From an uncultured Lachnospiraceae bacterium (GTDB lineage: Bacteria; Bacillota; Clostridia; Lachnospirales; Lachnospiraceae), in NCBI GenBank assembly GCA_910583815.1, contig CAJTZB010000017.1, forward strand, positions 1 through 24,547: a DNA stretch of 24,547 nt, written 5' to 3'. The notes under the pieces are model-generated. The model had not been told where the DNA came from. It worked only from the letters and a program-made list of their open reading frames with translations, and searched no databases. Shown piece by piece: positions 7,209-14,217 of the stretch (positions are counted from its first letter, which is position 1; each line of letters begins with the position of its first letter). A program made the translations under genes and the position numbers.

Positions 7209-8529
7209 GTATATCTTTAATATACATAAGTATGCAGATGACCATTAGAATTGTTTCAACAATAGGCTGTGTTGCAATGACACCATTCAGTTTCCAAAAG
7301 TAATTTAAAATGATTACTCCAGGAATAAATAGTGCCGCATTTCTTAGAACTGTAATAGTAAGCGATTTTACTGCTTTTCCCAATGCTTGAAAATAACTTG
7401 TCATCATGTTGATGACACCTAGCATGGGAGCAGATAAACAAAGAATTTTTAAAAAGTATCCTGTTTGTTCAATCAAAATGTCATCTTGCAGGAATATAGC
7501 AGCAAGTGGCTTTCCAAAACATATAAAAACAGCAGTAAGTACTGCGCCCATAAAAATTCCATATAGCACGGTGTATTTCACAATATCAGACATCCGTTTT
7601 TTCTCATTTCTTCCATAGCAGCACCCCACTAAGGGAGCAACGCCCTGCGCTAATCCTACTGACAGCAGAATCGGAACCATATTAAGTTTATATGCAATCC
7701 CATAAGAGGCTACTGCATTAGACTCATAAATACCGATATACGTATTAAGGATAATATTGGAAAAACTCATGAGTACTGTAATAAGGGAGCCGGGAATACC
7801 AATACTTACGACATTACGAACCATTGCTGTATTTGGAAGAAAATTTTTAGGTGCTAATGGCACTAATTGATTTCCTTTGTATTCTTCAAGGATTATGCAG
7901 ACAATATAATAAATTGTTGCGCACATAAATCCTAAAGATGTTGCAAGTGCGGCTCCTGCGGTTCCCCATTTTAGAATAGCTATGAAAATATAATCTAATA
8001 CCATATTGATTATATTCCCAAGTACCAATCCAATCGTACCTTCTTTGATCAGGCCAACAGAACGGAACAAGTGGACAAATCCATTTGCCAGTATAATAAA
8101 GGGAGTGCCTATAAAAATCCATTTCAGATAATCACAAGTATAGGATAAATTCTCTGCATCTGCACCAGATATTTTTGCCAATGGCTGCAAAAATGCCAGT
8201 CCCAAGGCCAGTGTAATAATACCAAAAAATACCATTGCATATATACAAAAATTCATTGTCGTGCCGGCTTCTTTTTTCTTTTCTTCCCCTAGCAATCTGG
8301 CAATTACGCTGCTGCCTCCCATGCCGAAAATGCTGGCAATAGACATAATAATAAGCAGTATTGGTGCGCACAGCGTTACCGCAGCAATCATTGTGGGTTC
8401 TTTTGTCAGAGAGACAAAAAAGGTGTCGGCAAGATTATAAATCAGTGTTGTGAGCTGTCCTAGCATAGCAGGTAATCCAACTCTCATAATTGCTTTGGAA
8501 ATATTTTTTTCTTCATAAACTGATACCAT
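7198..8529 (-). CDS. MATE-family multidrug efflux transporter
   Basis: A 443-residue, highly hydrophobic protein with the 12-helix MATE pattern. The N-terminal MRVGLPAMLGQLTTLIYNLAD and the following SLTKEPTMIAAVTL, together with GMGGSSVIARLLGE in helices 2-3, are typical of Na+- or H+-coupled MATE exporters. The ATG at 8529 is preceded by AAGGAGG at a good distance. It is divergent from a Crp/Fnr-type regulator, and a palindrome between the two genes sits where that regulator could control both. Substrate is unknown; drug or metabolite export is inferred from the family. Confidence 0.92.
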   Translation of the reverse strand: MVSVYEEKNISKAIMRVGLPAMLGQLTTLIYNLADTFFVSLTKEPTMIAAVTLCAPILLIIMSIASIFGMGGSSVIARLLGEEKKKEAGTTMNFCIYAMVFFGIITLALGLAFLQPLAKISGADAENLSYTCDYLKWIFIGTPFIILANGFVHLFRSVGLIKEGTIGLVLGNIINMVLDYIFIAILKWGTAGAALATSLGFMCATIYYIVCIILEEYKGNQLVPLAPKNFLPNTAMVRNVVSIGIPGSLITVLMSFSNIILNTYIGIYESNAVASYGIAYKLNMVPILLSVGLAQGVAPLVGCCYGRNEKKRMSDIVKYTVLYGIFMGAVLTAVFICFGKPLAAIFLQDDILIEQTGYFLKILCLSAPMLGVINMMTSYFQALGKAVKSLTITVLRNAALFIPGVIILNYFWKLNGVIATQPIVETILMVICILMYIKDIRHQ

Positions 8530-8544
8530 ATTTTCATTTCCTCC

Positions 8545-8573
8545 TTGAATTTTTTTTCATTGTAATGTAAAAT
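8545..8573 (+). promoter_or_regulatory. Promoter of the Crp/Fnr-type regulator gene
   Basis: TTGAAT (8545-8550) and TAAAAT (8568-8573) are separated by 17 bases, predicting a start near 8580. The 12-bp palindrome at 8588-8599 then lies just downstream of the start, a position suited to autorepression. Confidence 0.65.
8559..8564 (-). promoter_or_regulatory. Candidate -10 box of the divergent MATE promoter
   Basis: The minus strand reads TACAAT here, with only a poor -35 (CATTTT) 17 bases upstream. A weak -35 is typical of promoters that need an activator. The predicted start is near 8552, which places the centre of the 8588-8599 palindrome at about -41.5, the class II activator position. Confidence 0.45.
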
Positions 8574-8587
8574 AAATTTCAAAAATG

Positions 8588-8599
8588 AGACATATGTCT
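8588..8599. promoter_or_regulatory. 12-bp palindrome, candidate Crp/Fnr-type operator
   Basis: AGACATATGTCT is a perfect palindrome between the divergent MATE and regulator genes. Crp/Fnr proteins bind two-fold symmetric sites as dimers. Its spacing to both predicted promoters would allow activation leftward and repression rightward. Binding by the neighbouring regulator is inferred. Confidence 0.5.
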
Positions 8600-8616
8600 T
8601 GCTGCAGGGAAGATTT

Positions 8617-9246
8617 ATGGAAAGAATATATGATAAGAAGAAAATAGCAGCCTGCGTTGGTAACAGCAAATATCATGAGGTGCTTGGTTCATTGGATGTG
8701 GATTTTTGCCTGATGCAATATGAAAAGGGAGAATTAGTAAGTTCTCCTTTTCAAAATGAAAATTTATTTCAAATTGTAGAAGAAGGGTCTATAAACATCT
8801 ATTTTATTCGTGATGATGGTACATGTTATTCGCTGTCAAGCGGAACGGTTGATTACTTTCTTGGCGACATGGATATTTTTTATCCTAAAAACAACAATAT
8901 TTATGCCGAGGCAGCTGAAAGCCTGACCTGTCTTTCCTTTTCTATTGAAAGGCATAGGGAAAAACTGCTTTCTAATAATAAGTTTTTGGAACTTATTTGC
9001 AATAGCCTTTCAACCAAAATAGGAGTTATGACTACCATTGAAGCTGCCCCTGCTTCCCTTACAGAACGAGTTATTTCGTATATGAAGTATAAATGCGAAG
9101 ATGGGACTTTAAAAGGGATAGAGCAGGCGGCCTTTCGCCTGCATTGCAGTGCAAGACAGCTTCAAAGAATTTTAAATCAAAGCGAAGCTGCCGGGCTGGT
9201 AAAAAAGTTGGGAAAGGGGACATATAGGCTGCAAGGAGAAATATAG
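8617..9246 (+). CDS. Crp/Fnr-family transcriptional regulator
   Basis: A 209-residue protein with an N-terminal cyclic-nucleotide-binding-type beta barrel (about residues 25-120, including the FQIVEEGSINIYFIRDDG strand region and LGDMDIF), a dimerisation helix, and a C-terminal winged helix-turn-helix (about 165-205, QAAFRLHCSARQLQRILN). I prefer the ATG at 8617, with AGGGA upstream, over an in-frame TTG at 8599 that lies in the palindrome. No cysteine cluster for an Fe-S centre is evident, so the ligand is not predictable. It is divergent from a MATE exporter and probably controls it. The overall form resembles YeiL-like members. Confidence 0.85.
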   Translation: MERIYDKKKIAACVGNSKYHEVLGSLDVDFCLMQYEKGELVSSPFQNENLFQIVEEGSINIYFIRDDGTCYSLSSGTVDYFLGDMDIFYPKNNNIYAEAAESLTCLSFSIERHREKLLSNNKFLELICNSLSTKIGVMTTIEAAPASLTERVISYMKYKCEDGTLKGIEQAAFRLHCSARQLQRILNQSEAAGLVKKLGKGTYRLQGEI

Positions 9247-9267
9247 GCAGTATAAATAGAAGACAGC

Positions 9268-9296
9268 TTGACAAATAACATATTACAGAATAAAAT
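9268..9296 (+). promoter_or_regulatory. Promoter of the T-box/prolyl-tRNA synthetase transcript
   Basis: A perfect TTGACA (9268-9273) and TAAAAT (9291-9296) are separated by 17 bases. The predicted start near 9303 is where the T-box leader begins. Confidence 0.8.
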
Positions 9297-9302
9297 GATA
9301 GA

Positions 9303-9575
9303 AAACGTGGCGCAGAAGAGGAATAGTACAGGGAAATGCGTATGCAGAGAGGAAGCGGCTGGTGCAAGCTTCTTACAGACAGTCCCTCAAACCTGCCTTG
9401 GAGCCCTGCATGAAAATGCAGCGTAACTCTGCGATAAAGAGGACAAAGAGAGCCTGACGCCGGAATTTTCCTGCGGCAAACAGCAGAGAAAAGGCTGGAA
9501 CAAGGCTAAATTGGGTGGTACCACCGGAAATTCGGTCCCTTTTGCATGAAACAGGATGCAAAAGGGACTTTTTTA
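9303..9575 (+). ncRNA. T-box riboswitch (proline) leader
   Basis: This leader fills most of the 401-base gap before the prolyl-tRNA synthetase gene. It shows the Stem I AG-bulge segment AGAGAGGAAGCGG with the GGTG distal element (about 9345-9364), a candidate specifier CCU (9392-9394; a second CCU at 9396-9398), the conserved T-box AAATTGGGTGGTACCACC (9508-9525) and a downstream terminator. The UGGU of the T-box bulge can pair with an ACCA tRNA 3' end, as expected for tRNA-Pro with discriminator A. Uncharged tRNA-Pro should stabilise the antiterminator and turn on the synthetase and the gene after it. Exact Stem I pairing was not modelled. Confidence 0.9.
9535..9574 (+). terminator. T-box intrinsic terminator
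   Basis: GTCCCTTTTGCAT (9535-9547) pairs perfectly with ATGCAAAAGGGAC (9556-9568) and is followed by six T residues. It is the conditional terminator of the T-box. Confidence 0.92.
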
Positions 9576-9647
9576 TTTCATAGGAAAATAGCATCTGTAC
9601 ACCGGCGCTACATCCTATAAAGTATAAAAAATAAGGAGGAACTTGCT

Positions 9648-11081
9648 ATGGCAAAGGAAAAGAAACAGGTAGAAGCGATTACCTCAATGGAAGAGGATTT
9701 CGCACAGTGGTACACGGATATTGTAAAGAAGGCAGAGCTTGTAGAATACTCTGGAATCAAGGGCTGTATTATTCTCCGCCCGGCAGGTTATGCGGTTTGG
9801 GAACGGATTCAGAAGGAGCTGGATGAGCGTTTTAAAGCGACAGGAGTAGAAAATGTTTATATGCCAATGTTTATTCCGGAAAGTCTGCTCAACAAAGAAA
9901 AGGACCATGTGGAAGGCTTTGCACCGGAAGTTGCATGGGTGACTCATGGTGGCGGAGAGAAGCTGCAGGAAAGAATGTGTGTACGGCCGACTTCTGAAAC
10001 ATTGTTCTGTGATTTCTATTCCAGAATTATTGAGTCTCATAGAGACTTGCCAAAAGTATACAATCAGTGGTGCTCGGTAGTGCGCTGGGAAAAGACGACA
10101 AGGCCATTCCTGCGTTCTATGGAATTTCTGTGGCAGGAGGGGCATACAGCTCATGCAACTGCAGAAGAAGCCGAGAAGAGAACCATTCAGATGTTAAACC
10201 TTTATGCAGATTTCTGTGAAGAGGTTCTTGCGATTCCGATGATACGTGGGCAAAAGACAGAAAAAGAGAAGTTTGCAGGAGCAAAAGATACGTATACGAT
10301 TGAGGCGTTGATGCACGATGGCAAGGCGCTGCAATCCGGCACGAGCCATAATTTTGGTGACGGTTTTGCAAGAGCATTTGGTATTCAGTACACTGATAAG
10401 GAAAATACGCTGCAATATGTGCATCAGACTTCCTGGGGCATGTCCACACGGCTGATTGGCGCAGTTATTATGGTTCATGGTGACAACAATGGCCTTGTGC
10501 TTCCGCCAAAAGTAGCTCCGACAGAGGTTGTGATTATTCCGATTCGCCAACAGGCAGAAGGGGTATTGGAGACTGCAAGGGCAGTCTGTGAAAAACTTGG
10601 AGGCTGTCGTGTCAAGGTGGATGATTCTGACCGGAGTCCGGGCTGGAAGTTTGCAGAGCATGAAATGAGAGGTGTTCCGGTTCGTATTGAAATCGGGCCA
10701 AAAGATATTGAAGCAGGGCAGGCGCAGGTAGCAAGGCGTGATACCGGCGAGAAAATGACAATTGCGCTTGATGCTCTGGAAACAGAGATTCCAAAGCTGC
10801 TTGAGACAATTCAGAAAGATATGTTAGAACGCGCAAGGACACATCGGGATGCCCATACGTATACGGCAACAACGAAAGAGGAATTGCTTGAAATTGCAGC
10901 AAACCGTCCTGGCTTTATCAAAGCAATGTGGTGCGGAGAGCGTGCCTGTGAGGAAAAATTAAAGGAAGAGGCAGGTATAACATCTCGCTGTATGCCATTT
11001 GGACAGGAGGCAGTTGCAGAAACGTGTATCTGCTGTGGCAAGCCGGCGAAGAAACTGGTATATTGGGGTAAGGCATATTAA
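9648..11081 (+). CDS. proS: Prolyl-tRNA synthetase, archaeal/eukaryote-type (ProS type 3)
   Basis: A 477-residue class II aminoacyl-tRNA synthetase that charges tRNA-Pro in the cytoplasm. Visible class II elements include RPTSET (113-118), motif 2 around FLRSMEFLWQEGHT (154-167), SGTSHNFG in the catalytic core and motif 3 near STRLIGAVIMVHGDNNG. The length, the lack of the ~180-residue editing insertion of long bacterial ProRS, and a C-terminal cysteine-containing domain (Cys residues from about 425 on, ending VYWGKAY) all mark the shorter archaeal-like class found in many Clostridia. The start has AAGGAGG 8 bases upstream. A proline T-box controls the gene, and a PLD-family gene follows after 2 bases. 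Confidence 0.97.
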   Translation: MAKEKKQVEAITSMEEDFAQWYTDIVKKAELVEYSGIKGCIILRPAGYAVWERIQKELDERFKATGVENVYMPMFIPESLLNKEKDHVEGFAPEVAWVTHGGGEKLQERMCVRPTSETLFCDFYSRIIESHRDLPKVYNQWCSVVRWEKTTRPFLRSMEFLWQEGHTAHATAEEAEKRTIQMLNLYADFCEEVLAIPMIRGQKTEKEKFAGAKDTYTIEALMHDGKALQSGTSHNFGDGFARAFGIQYTDKENTLQYVHQTSWGMSTRLIGAVIMVHGDNNGLVLPPKVAPTEVVIIPIRQQAEGVLETARAVCEKLGGCRVKVDDSDRSPGWKFAEHEMRGVPVRIEIGPKDIEAGQAQVARRDTGEKMTIALDALETEIPKLLETIQKDMLERARTHRDAHTYTATTKEELLEIAANRPGFIKAMWCGERACEEKLKEEAGITSRCMPFGQEAVAETCICCGKPAKKLVYWGKAY

Positions 11082-11083
11082 GA

Positions 11084-12442
11084 ATGATTAAAAAAATATT
11101 ACTGGCATGGCTTTTTTTTCTCATACTGAGCGTGGTGGTTCCGCCTTTGTTCCATAAAAGAGCGGAAGCAGGGGGATGGGACATTACAACAGAATATGGC
11201 GATGCAGATGCCGCAGAGCGGGCTTTGGTTATTGACGACAATACAGAGGCCCTGCTCTGGCGGTTGCGGCTGATTGAAAATGCCAAAGAACGGATTATCC
11301 TGGTTACCTTTGAATTCTGGGATGACAACAGCGGGACAGATATTATGTCGGCGCTTCTTGCCGCTGCAGACAGAGGGGTGCAGGTACAGGTAATGGTAGA
11401 CGGCATCGGAGGCGTCATGCGGCTTGGAGGAAGCGGGCATTTTAAGGAACTTACTTCACATCCAAATATAGAAGTGCGGTTCTATAATACCATCAACCTG
11501 CTGACGCCGTGGAAAGCAAACTACCGTATGCATGACAAATATCTGATTGCGGATGACTTTGCTTATATTCTGGGTGGCAGAAATACAGGGGATCTGTTTC
11601 TGGGAGATTACAAGGCGTCTTATAATGAAGACCGTGACATCCTTGTCTATGAGACGGTTCCGGGCAGAGGCAGGTCTTACTGCCAGCTTGTGGAACATTT
11701 TGAACAGGTATGGAATCTGCCTTGCTGTAAGCCATATAAAGGATATGGAAAAGCAAAAGGTGAGCTTCCGGAGCACTATCTTTGGCTGCAGCAGGAGTAT
11801 AAGGAGGCTTTTGAAAGCGTTGATTGGATTCTTGAGACACAGGAAACGGATGGGCTTACGCTTTTATCCGGTGAAATAGGTCCAAGCAATAAAAAACCTC
11901 TGGTATGGCAGGCGCTTGTAGACAAAATGCAAGGTGAGAGCGATGTCCTGATGATTACGCCCTACATTATATGCAGTAAAGACATGTACCGGGATATGGA
12001 GGCATTGTCTGAGAGCGGTGTCAGGCTTTCCATTATTATCAATGCAGTGGAAAGTGGGGCAAATCCGTTTGGATGTACAGACTACCTGAACCAAAAAGAT
12101 CAGATACTTGACGTCAGTACGGAAGTCTGTGAATATTGGGGGGATCAGTCCTTACATACAAAGACAGTTTTGCTTGGAGAACATACAAGCATTGTGGGCT
12201 CATGTAATATAGATATGCGGAGCGTTTATCTGGACACGGAGCTTATGCTGGTAATTGAGAGCAGCCAGATTACAAAAGAACTGCGGGAATATGCAAAAGA
12301 AATGAAATCAAAAAGTAAAATAGTTTCTTCTGACGGAGTACAATTTGGAGAAAATTACAAAGAAGAGTCGATAACAGCAGGAAAAAAGCTGTTATATGGG
12401 ATTTTGCGCATATTGATTGTTCCGTTCCGGCAGCTGCTGTAG
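11084..12442 (+). CDS. Phospholipase D-family protein, cardiolipin synthase-like
   Basis: A 452-residue membrane-anchored protein with one N-terminal hydrophobic segment (about residues 4-22) and two PLD repeats. The first HKD motif is intact: His150-x-Lys152-x4-Asp157 (MHDKYLIADD) followed by GGRN. The second has His358 and Lys360 (LHTKTVLLGE) and the GSCNIDMRS tail typical of cardiolipin synthases, but the Asp position is Gly365. Joining two phosphatidylglycerols into cardiolipin, or a related phosphatidyl transfer, is the likely reaction. The short single-helix N-terminus differs from the usual two-helix Cls. It begins 2 bases after proS with no strong ribosome binding site, so it is probably coupled to proS and under the same T-box. 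Confidence 0.8.
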   Translation: MIKKILLAWLFFLILSVVVPPLFHKRAEAGGWDITTEYGDADAAERALVIDDNTEALLWRLRLIENAKERIILVTFEFWDDNSGTDIMSALLAAADRGVQVQVMVDGIGGVMRLGGSGHFKELTSHPNIEVRFYNTINLLTPWKANYRMHDKYLIADDFAYILGGRNTGDLFLGDYKASYNEDRDILVYETVPGRGRSYCQLVEHFEQVWNLPCCKPYKGYGKAKGELPEHYLWLQQEYKEAFESVDWILETQETDGLTLLSGEIGPSNKKPLVWQALVDKMQGESDVLMITPYIICSKDMYRDMEALSESGVRLSIIINAVESGANPFGCTDYLNQKDQILDVSTEVCEYWGDQSLHTKTVLLGEHTSIVGSCNIDMRSVYLDTELMLVIESSQITKELREYAKEMKSKSKIVSSDGVQFGENYKEESITAGKKLLYGILRILIVPFRQLL

Positions 12443-12476
12443 AAATCTGCTATTGTGGTAAATCTGCAATTCTGGT
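12443..12476 (+). repeat. Two tandem 17-bp repeats directly after the PLD gene
   Basis: AAATCTGCTATTGTGGT is followed immediately by AAATCTGCAATTCTGGT, 15 of 17 bases identical. The first copy begins at the base after the stop codon. No function is apparent. Confidence 0.7.
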
Positions 12477-12510
12477 AAAATGATAGATGTGATATTAAGG
12501 TGTTAGGATA

Positions 12511-12630
12511 TTAGGATGTCAAAAGGGTGCGGAGCACCAACCGGACACGGCTATGTGTCTCTGCAAGCTTGCTTGCAAGAACACATAGCTGCGCCGGTTA
12601 AGCCCCCTGCAGGGGCTTTTGACATCCTAA
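12511..12630 (+). repeat. Cloverleaf-forming palindromic element, copy 1
   Basis: This 120-base intergenic element has perfect 15-bp terminal inverted repeats (TTAGGATGTCAAAAG, 12511-12525, and its complement 12616-12630). They enclose two short hairpins (GGTGC-GGA-GCACC at 12526-12538 and GCCCC-loop-GGGGC at 12602-12616) and a central long arm based on AACCGG/CCGGTT (12539-12544 with 12594-12599) and CTATGTGT/ACACATAG (12551-12558 with 12581-12588). The whole folds as a four-arm cloverleaf in RNA or single-stranded DNA. An inverted second copy lies at 19475-19591. It may also serve as transcription terminator for the proS-PLD operon. It encodes no protein and has none of the conserved features of tRNA. 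Confidence 0.85.
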
Positions 12631-12646
12631 TGCCAGCGCTTATCTT
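12619..12646 (+). promoter_or_regulatory. Candidate promoter of the CCA-adding enzyme gene using the element's -35 box
   Basis: TTGACA lies inside the right arm of the cloverleaf element (12619-12624) and TATCTT follows after 16 bases, 27 bases before the start codon. The -10 is only moderate. Confidence 0.35.
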
Positions 12647-12672
12647 CCCCATTTCTCCAAAGGAGTTCCTTC

Positions 12673-14103
12673 ATGAAAATCAATATGCCTGAAAAAGTGA
12701 ATCAAATAATTGCTATGTTGCTTGAGCATGGTTATGAGGCGTATGCTGTTGGTGGCTGTGTCAGGGATTCCCTGCTTTCACGCGAGGCAGATGACTGGGA
12801 TATTACGACTTCTGCAAGCCCATATGAGGTGAAGGAGCTGTTTAAGAGAACAGTTGATACCGGAATTCAGCATGGTACAGTTACAGTGTTGCTTGATAAG
12901 GAAGGCTTTGAGGTTACGACTTACCGCATCGACGGAGAATATGAAGATGGCAGGCATCCAAAACAGGTGGAGTTTACAAAAAGCCTTGCAGAAGACTTGC
13001 GCCGGCGTGACTTTACCATCAATGCAATGGCATATAATGAGGAAAATGGTTTAGTAGATTTATTTGGCGGCAGAGAGGATTTAGAACACAAGGTAATCCG
13101 TTGTGTCGGAAATGCGGCAGAACGTTTTGAAGAAGATGCATTGCGTATTTTGCGTGCGTTCCGTTTCTCGGCGCAGCTTGATTTTGCAATAGAGGAAACA
13201 ACACGAAGGGAAGCAGCGATACATGCGGGAGACTTAAAAAAAATCAGCGCAGAACGCATCCGTACAGAACTGGATAAGCTGCTTTTGTCTGCGCATCCGG
13301 AGCGCTTATTATCTGCTTTTCAGAGTGGGATTACGGCGGTAGTGCTGCCGGAATTTGACCGGATGCTTGAGACCCCGCAGCGTAATACAAATCATCAATA
13401 CAATGTAGGCGAACATGTATTGCATACGATAAAGTTTGCCGGAAATAAAAAGCTTCAACAAGAAGTGATTAATAAAATTTTGCCTGGATTTGATGCAGCT
13501 TCTGTAACTTCAGACAGAGCGTGGAGCAAAAGAGAACTCAGGATGCTCAGATGGAGCGCATTGCTGCATGATGTGGCAAAGCCTGAGATGCATAAAATAG
13601 ATGAAAATGGAGAGGATCACTTTCCGGGCCATGCGGCAGCAGGTGCAGAAAAAGCAAGGCAGGTGCTGCAGCGTTTTAGGTTTGATAACGAAACAACAGA
13701 TTATGTTGTTCGCCTTGTAGCAGCACATGATTATTACCAGTATGAAAAAACAGACGCAGGGCTTCGTAAAACGATACATCGGTTTGGCCCTGATTTGATG
13801 GAGATGCTATGGGAACTGCAGCTTGCTGATGTATTGGCACAGAGTCCTGCACTTTTGGAACAGAAGCTGTCAGAGCTTGCAATTGCGAAGCACCTGCACC
13901 GTCTTATTATAGAAAGAGGAGACTGCGTAGAATTAAAGCAGCTTGCAGTCAGTGGGAAGGATTTGATGGAGGCAGGTTTTGCTCCTGGTCCGCAGATAGG
14001 AAAGCTTCTTTCCGGGCTTTTGGAGGCTGTTTTGGAAGAGCCGGAACAGAATACAAAAGAAAGCCTGCTTTTTAGGCTGCAAGGACAGAACAAGCAACCA
14101 TAA
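12673..14103 (+). CDS. cca: CCA tRNA nucleotidyltransferase with HD domain
   Basis: A 476-residue class II nucleotidyltransferase that adds or repairs the 3' CCA end of tRNA. The N-terminal head shows GGCVRD (27-32) and the metal-binding Asp41-x-Asp43 (DDWD), followed by RRRDFTINAMAYN and the nucleotide-selecting region around EEDALRILRAFRFSAQL. A C-terminal HD phosphohydrolase-type domain has LLHDVAKPE (His299-Asp300) and HAAAGAEKA. The HD fusion is usual in Clostridia and Proteobacteria. AAAGGAG lies 7 bases before the ATG. It is a stand-alone gene bounded upstream by the cloverleaf element; the following CotS-like gene is 114 bases away. Confidence 0.94.
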   Translation: MKINMPEKVNQIIAMLLEHGYEAYAVGGCVRDSLLSREADDWDITTSASPYEVKELFKRTVDTGIQHGTVTVLLDKEGFEVTTYRIDGEYEDGRHPKQVEFTKSLAEDLRRRDFTINAMAYNEENGLVDLFGGREDLEHKVIRCVGNAAERFEEDALRILRAFRFSAQLDFAIEETTRREAAIHAGDLKKISAERIRTELDKLLLSAHPERLLSAFQSGITAVVLPEFDRMLETPQRNTNHQYNVGEHVLHTIKFAGNKKLQQEVINKILPGFDAASVTSDRAWSKRELRMLRWSALLHDVAKPEMHKIDENGEDHFPGHAAAGAEKARQVLQRFRFDNETTDYVVRLVAAHDYYQYEKTDAGLRKTIHRFGPDLMEMLWELQLADVLAQSPALLEQKLSELAIAKHLHRLIIERGDCVELKQLAVSGKDLMEAGFAPGPQIGKLLSGLLEAVLEEPEQNTKESLLFRLQGQNKQP

Positions 14104-14217
14104 AACAATTCGTGGAAATGTGATATTTAGCACTTTTTCTTCTTTTGGAACAGGAATGATTTCTCTTTTTCCGACATAAGATGTAGACGGATACGAATCT
14201 GGCCGGAGGAAAAGAAA

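Noticed and set aside
8599..9246. TTG start at 8599 for the Crp/Fnr-type gene
   Set aside because: It lies within the palindrome and has no ribosome binding site; the ATG at 8617 has AGGGA just upstream.
9684..10661. Long minus-strand open frames opposite proS
   Set aside because: They are antisense shadows: no ribosome binding sites or recognisable domains, and the plus strand has a clear conserved synthetase.
11084..12442. PLD-family nuclease of a defence system
   Set aside because: The GSCNIDMRS tail, membrane anchor and two-repeat layout fit cardiolipin synthase-like enzymes better.
12511..12630. A tRNA or tRNA-like gene, because the fold has four arms
   Set aside because: No anticodon arm of correct size, no TTCGA-type loop, no acceptor geometry, and the terminal stem is 15 bp; the arms also vary in sequence while keeping pairing.
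12511..12630. Integron attC site
   Set aside because: No attC core motifs, cassettes or integrase nearby; both copies sit between ordinary housekeeping genes.
14104..14217. Sporulation sigma-E/K promoter before the CotS-like gene
   Set aside because: A CATAAGATG string resembles a sigma-K -10 but does not match the full consensus, and no convincing -35 was found.
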